Origin: Mycolicibacterium tokaiense
Lineage (GTDB): Bacteria; Actinomycetota; Actinomycetes; Mycobacteriales; Mycobacteriaceae
Direction of reading: 5' to 3'
Assembly: GCF_010725885.1 (NCBI RefSeq)
Contig: NZ_AP022600.1
Coordinates: 2,852,001-2,916,000 of the forward strand
DNA length: 64,000 nucleotides
The notes beneath the pieces are model-generated. The model ran no database searches. It had not been told where the DNA came from and saw only the letters and a list, made by a program, of their open reading frames with translations. Positions 60,468 through 64,000 of this stretch are shown one piece after another. The position numbers and the translations under genes are program-made. Each line of letters opens with the position of its first letter. Within the stretch, counting starts at the first letter, position 1.

Positions 60468-61523
60468 ATGCCAAGCATCCCCCAGTCATTGCTCTGGATC
60501 TCACTCGTCGTGCTCTGGCTGTTCGTGCTGGTGCCCATGCTCATCAACAAGCGGGACACCGTGAAGCGGACCAGCGACGTCGCCCTGGCCACCCGGGTGC
60601 TCAACAGCGGCGGCCGGGCCGCCCGGTTGATCAAGCGTGGCAAACCCGCCGCCGGTCACCGCAGTGACCCGCAGTGGCGCCCCGAAGAAGAACTGGACGA
60701 TTTCGACGAGGACGAGACCGGTCCCGTCGTCGTCACCGGCAAGCCCCAGCGGGCGCGCGCCGTGGCCGTGGTGACCGCGGTCGCCGAAGAGGACGAGTCC
60801 GAGTATCTCGACGTCGACGTGGTCGAGATGGACTCGGGCGCACTGCCGGTGGCCAAGGCCGAGAAGGTCGCCGAGCAGGCCGATGAGCTGCCCCTGGAGT
60901 TCTCCTCGGAGGCGCAGGAGACCCCCGTCGAGGAACCCGCGGACGAGTCGGTGGCCGAGGAGCCTGCCGAGGTCGCCGCGGACGCCGGAGCGGAAGACGA
61001 CGGCAGCGACGACGAGTACGAGTACGTCGACGACACCTCCGGGCTGGAGGCCGAGGAGGATGCCGAGCCTCCCACCGGGGCCATCCCGACCGCGGCCCGC
61101 GCCCGCCGCTTCGAGTCCAAGACGGCCGAGGCGGTCAGCGCGCGCAAGTTCCAGTTCCGCAAGCGCATGCTGATGTCGATGGCCGTGGCGCTGCTCGGCA
61201 CCGCCCTCGCGGCCTACCTGTGGTCGCCGTCGATGTGGTACGCCTGTGCGACCGTCGGTGCCATCACCCTGCTCTACCTGGCCTATCTGCGCCGCCAGAC
61301 GCGTATCGAGGAGCGGCTGCGGCGGCGCCGGATGCAGCGGATGGCCAGGTCGCGGCTCGGGGTGGAGAACACCGTCGATCACGAGCTCAACGTGGTGCCG
61401 GCCCGGCTGCGGCGCCCGGGGGCTGCGGTGCTGGAGATCGACGACGAGGACCCCGTCTTCGAGCACCTGGACTACGTGCCGTTCTCCCGCCAGTACGACC
61501 TGCCGCGCGCGGCGGGGCAGTGA
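60468..61523 (+). CDS. glpR: GlpR-like membrane receptor of the gephyrin-like protein
   Basis: The 351-residue protein has an N-terminal membrane helix (PSIPQSLLWISLVVLWLFVLVPMLI in two parts, residues 2-26), a long acidic cytoplasmic region (about 60-215, rich in Glu/Asp), and a hairpin of two helices near residues 235-275. A basic segment (RLRRRRMQRMARSRLG) and an acidic C-terminus follow. It matches Rv0996 and the corynebacterial Glp receptor, which links Glp and FtsZ to the membrane. AAAGGAG precedes ATG 60468. It should not be confused with the glycerol repressor GlpR. Confidence 0.85.
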   Translation: MPSIPQSLLWISLVVLWLFVLVPMLINKRDTVKRTSDVALATRVLNSGGRAARLIKRGKPAAGHRSDPQWRPEEELDDFDEDETGPVVVTGKPQRARAVAVVTAVAEEDESEYLDVDVVEMDSGALPVAKAEKVAEQADELPLEFSSEAQETPVEEPADESVAEEPAEVAADAGAEDDGSDDEYEYVDDTSGLEAEEDAEPPTGAIPTAARARRFESKTAEAVSARKFQFRKRMLMSMAVALLGTALAAYLWSPSMWYACATVGAITLLYLAYLRRQTRIEERLRRRRMQRMARSRLGVENTVDHELNVVPARLRRPGAAVLEIDDEDPVFEHLDYVPFSRQYDLPRAAGQ

Positions 61524-61573
61524 CGACCGGTTTCGGATTCGGTGCTGCCGGCTGGTAGCCTGCTACCGGTCAA

Positions 61574-61646
61574 GGGGCTATAGCGCAGTTGGTAGCGCGT
61601 CTCGTTCGCATCGAGAAGGTCAGGGGTTCGATTCCCCTTAGCTCCA
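61574..61646 (+). tRNA. tRNA-Ala (anticodon CGC)
   Basis: A 73-nt cloverleaf can be drawn: acceptor GGGGCTA paired with TAGCTCC and discriminator A, D arm AGCGCAGTTGGTAGCGC, anticodon stem TCTCG/CGAGA with loop TTCGCAT (anticodon CGC, reads GCG), and T arm with GGTTCGATTCC. CCA is not encoded. Rv0996 is followed by tRNA-Ala in M. tuberculosis as well. Confidence 0.97.
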
Positions 61647-61704
61647 CAGAGATTCCAGCAGTCACGGATCACCGCCGGCTCGAGCGTTCAGGCGAGGGGG
61701 AGCT

Positions 61705-62499
61705 GTGAGTCAGTGGGCTGTGTCGCACATACCCTCGTGGCTGCTGCTGATTCTGATCATCATCGTCACGACAGGTGTGGCCATCGCTGCACAGGCGGTC
61801 GTGCGCCGCCGCTTCCCGAACCTGCGCGGTGAAGAGCACAACGACGTCACCAAGTTCGCCTTCGGCGTCGTCGGGTTCGTGTTCGCCTTCTTCATCGGGT
61901 TCGTGGTCTCGGCGATGTGGGGCCAGATCAGCCACGCCGACGACATCGTCCGCACCGAAGGGACCGCCGGCGCCCAGCTGGCCCGAGACTCCCACATCTT
62001 CGACGAGCCGGACCGCGACCGTATCCGGGCCAGCCTGCTGGAGTACGAGCAGGCGGCCATCACCGAATGGGACGAGATCACCGCGGGCCGGTCCTACCCG
62101 GAAGCCGACCGGGCGCTGAACCGGCTCTACGCGGGCTACGAGGCGGTGCAGGCCCGCACAGATGCGCAGAAGACGCTCCTGGCAACGTCATTCAGTAACT
62201 TGAACGACCTGAGCAAAGCCCGCGCAGAGCGCGTTCTCCAAGCTGCGACCGACACCGGCCCACCCTGGTCACTGTGGGCGGTCATCCTCATCACCAGTGG
62301 CCTGCTGCTCGGTTGCGCCGTCATCTACGGCGTGGAGAAGCCTGCCAACCACTACGCCATGACTGCCATCATCGGCGTCCTCGTCGGCGCGCAACTGTTC
62401 CTCGTCGTCGAACTGTCGCACCCCTATGTCGGTGCGGTGTCCACAGTGCCCGAACCCCTGTACCAGATCGTCCGCACTCTGCAGGCCGGGCCGGCCTAG
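61705..62499 (+). CDS. DUF4239 membrane protein
   Basis: The 264-residue protein has four membrane helices: about residues 10-30 (LLLILIIIVTTGVAIAA), 50-72 (FGVVGFVFAFFIGFVVSAMWG), 190-212 and 216-240, with a helical cytoplasmic or periplasmic loop between the second and third that contains EGTAGAQLARDSHIF and a basic ARAERVL. This is the bestrophin-like DUF4239 family of unknown function. The start is GTG at 61705 with AGGGGGAGC upstream. It follows the tRNA gene. Confidence 0.85.
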   Translation: MSQWAVSHIPSWLLLILIIIVTTGVAIAAQAVVRRRFPNLRGEEHNDVTKFAFGVVGFVFAFFIGFVVSAMWGQISHADDIVRTEGTAGAQLARDSHIFDEPDRDRIRASLLEYEQAAITEWDEITAGRSYPEADRALNRLYAGYEAVQARTDAQKTLLATSFSNLNDLSKARAERVLQAATDTGPPWSLWAVILITSGLLLGCAVIYGVEKPANHYAMTAIIGVLVGAQLFLVVELSHPYVGAVSTVPEPLYQIVRTLQAGPA

Positions 62500-62539
62500 C
62501 TGCACGGCAATTCTGGGACAGGAGTGCCACACTGGCTGA

Positions 62540-63190
62540 GTGACTTTCCAACCGACACCGCTGGAGGCCGTCGCGCTGTTCACCATCGTCCTGGCCATCG
62601 GGCTGGGTGCGATGAGCCCGGGACCGAGCTTCGTCATGGTGGCGCGCACCGCGCTGGCGGCCACGCCCGCGCACGGCCGACTGGCTGCACTGGGCATCGG
62701 CGCCGCCAGCCTGATCTTCTCGGTGGCCGCCGTGACGGGCCTGGGCGTGGTGTTTCTCGCAGCGGAGTGGCTGTTCGTGGCCGTCAAGGTCGCAGGCGGC
62801 GCATTCCTGGTCTACCTCGGGATCCAGATGTGGCGTTCCCGGGGCTCACACGCCGAGATCGAGGCCGAACGCACCGGCGGCGGGTCACGCACCTTCCTGA
62901 CCGCCCTGCTCACCCAGATGAGCAACCCCAAGGCCATCGTGGTCTACGCCAGCGTGTTCGCCTCGGCGTTGCCCACCAACCCCTCGCTGTGGCTGATGGT
63001 CGCGATCCCGGTGTCTGTGGCCGCGGTCGAGACGCTCTGGTACCTCATCGTCGCCACCGTGCTCTCCCGCCAGAGCGCCCAGCAGACCTACCGTCGGTGG
63101 TCCCGCGCGATCGACCGGACCGCGGGATCCATCCTGGGTGGCCTGGGTGCCTGGTTCGCCGTGGATGGTGTGCGGACCGCGTTGCGGTAG
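62540..63190 (+). CDS. LysE/RhtB-family exporter
   Basis: The 216-residue protein is a six-helix LysE-superfamily amino-acid or small-metabolite exporter. It has the N-terminal signature IGLGAMSPGPSFVMVARTAL, VAGGAFLVYLGIQMWRS and FLTALLTQMSNPKAIVVYASVF with the NPK motif, then two more helices. The start is GTG. The substrate (threonine, homoserine or another compound) cannot be determined from sequence. Confidence 0.92.
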   Translation: MTFQPTPLEAVALFTIVLAIGLGAMSPGPSFVMVARTALAATPAHGRLAALGIGAASLIFSVAAVTGLGVVFLAAEWLFVAVKVAGGAFLVYLGIQMWRSRGSHAEIEAERTGGGSRTFLTALLTQMSNPKAIVVYASVFASALPTNPSLWLMVAIPVSVAAVETLWYLIVATVLSRQSAQQTYRRWSRAIDRTAGSILGGLGAWFAVDGVRTALR

Positions 63191-63263
63191 TCCACAACTG
63201 CATCAGCCTCGAAGACGGCAACCGCTCCGGTAACGTCGGCGACATCGGAGAGGACGGAATGTC

Positions 63264-64000
63264 GTGGCCGAAAGTCTGGTGCAGCGCGCCGAAGATCTCG
63301 CTGCGCTCACGGTGTTCGCGGACTGCTTCGGAGCCGACCTCTATCCGCTGGCCCGCGAGCTGACGCCCATCACCGCCGAGCCCGGCGACGTCCTGATGGC
63401 CCAGGGCGGCCCGGCCGACTTCTTTCTGATCATCCACACCGGTCGCGTCGAGGTGAGCCACCACAGCGACGACAGTCCCTCCTTCGTCACCGACGTCGGG
63501 CCGGGCCGCATCGTCGGTGAGATCGCTCTGCTGCGGCATTCGCCGCGCACCGCCACCGTCACTGCGCTGGAGCACCTGACCGGCTGGGTGGGCGGCGACG
63601 ACGCGTTCGACGAATTGATCGAACTGCCCGGCGTTCTGGCCCTGTTGATCCGCACCGCGCGCCAGCGGCTCGCCGCGTTCATCACCCCGGTCCCGCTGGC
63701 CCTCGACGACGGCACTCGCCTGCTGGTGCGCCCGGTGCTGCCCGGCGACAGCGAGCGCACCGTCACCGGCCCGGTGGAATTCTCCAGCGAGACGCTGTAC
63801 CGGCGGTTCCAGTCGCCGCGGGTGCCGACACCGAGCCTGATGCGCTACCTCTTCGAGGTCGACTACGTGGACCACTTCGTCTGGGTCGTCACCACCGAAG
63901 CGGGTGACGTGGTGGCCGATGCCCGCTACGTCCGCGACGAACGCGACAGCAGTACCGCCGAGATCGCCTTCACCGTCGGCGACGACTACCAGGGCCGCGG
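63264..64000 (+). CDS. pat: cAMP-dependent protein lysine acetyltransferase Pat, 5' part
   Basis: The visible 245 residues hold a cyclic-nucleotide-binding domain (about 15-140) and the start of a GNAT domain. The phosphate-binding cassette reads GRIVGEIALLRHSPRTATV with the Glu and Arg that hold cAMP. The GNAT part begins LVRPVLPGDSERT and contains ETLYRRFQSPRVPTPSLMRYL and IAFTVGDDYQGRG, cut by the window end. In mycobacteria Pat acetylates acetyl-CoA synthetase and other proteins when cAMP is bound. GTG at 63264 has GGAGAGGA upstream. Confidence 0.95.
   Translation, partial: MAESLVQRAEDLAALTVFADCFGADLYPLARELTPITAEPGDVLMAQGGPADFFLIIHTGRVEVSHHSDDSPSFVTDVGPGRIVGEIALLRHSPRTATVTALEHLTGWVGGDDAFDELIELPGVLALLIRTARQRLAAFITPVPLALDDGTRLLVRPVLPGDSERTVTGPVEFSSETLYRRFQSPRVPTPSLMRYLFEVDYVDHFVWVVTTEAGDVVADARYVRDERDSSTAEIAFTVGDDYQGR

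Overview
The window is high-GC actinobacterial DNA from a Mycobacterium of the rapid-growing Mycolicibacterium type. The gene order pgi, aroQ, uvrD1, M23 peptidase, sucCD, LLM oxidoreductase, 34-kDa antigen gene, perM, purNH, moxR/VWA, DUF1707, echA7-fadE12-accA2-accD2-fadE13-atuA, rpmF, mprAB, pepD, moaB2, mscL, ruc, 5-FCL, galU, moeA1, rimJ, glpR, tRNA-Ala, pat follows what I recall of M. tuberculosis Rv0944 to Rv0998. An MspA-family porin at the position of mspC, absent from M. tuberculosis, points to a fast grower. Species cannot be fixed from the sequence alone.

Layout. 1-3357: a minus-strand operon (membrane protein, secreted chorismate mutase, BrkB-type membrane protein) diverges from a TetR gene, then a Fpg/Nei glycosylase. 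3455-9970: a collagen-like secreted protein, a 50-bp tandem repeat touching the 3' end of pgi, pgi, an aldehyde dehydrogenase, an acyltransferase and a Nudix gene. 9964-12790: cytosolic chorismate mutase with a Phe/Tyr-rich leader peptide and a terminator hairpin in its 5' leader, divergent from uvrD1 with a DNA-damage type promoter. 13339-17332: M23 peptidase and sucCD diverging from a CRP-type site. 17385-26240: accessory block with an S9 peptidase under a double palindrome, a cysteine-less thiolase and two flavin oxidoreductases associated with KstR-type boxes, and between them a 13E12/HNH gene broken by an IS256-family element with intact 8-bp target duplications. 26368-30913: division and purine genes. 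30910-34379: accessory regulators, a Rid-family protein, lipoproteins and a frameshifted remnant. 34536-39756: MoxR/VWA pair, STAS protein and small proteins. 39796-48094: one six-gene minus-strand acyl-CoA catabolic operon whose content resembles acyclic-terpene (atu) pathways. 48306-52864: rpmF, then the MprAB-PepD envelope-stress module with direct-repeat MprA-type boxes. 52865-55536: a perfect CRP palindrome, a 52-residue ORF, the porin, a small exported protein and mscL. 55607-64000: SAF protein, Ruc chaperone, 5-FCL, galU, the Glp/GlpR division pair, tRNA-Ala, two membrane proteins and the start of the cAMP-dependent acetyltransferase Pat.

How it fits together. Core metabolism (TCA, purines, aromatic amino acids, UDP-glucose), DNA repair and envelope stress are interleaved. 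Several control layers can be read directly: attenuation (aroQ), CRP/cAMP (sucC and the porin region), KstR (thiolase and LLM genes), MprA (mprA, pepD) and PafBC (uvrD1). Strong hairpin terminators with U-tracts follow moaB2 and the porin, and one follows sucD. Decay is confined to three genes: the HNH gene, the transposase and a small gene upstream of an LppA-like lipoprotein. Family assignments rest on reading the translations; no database search was run.
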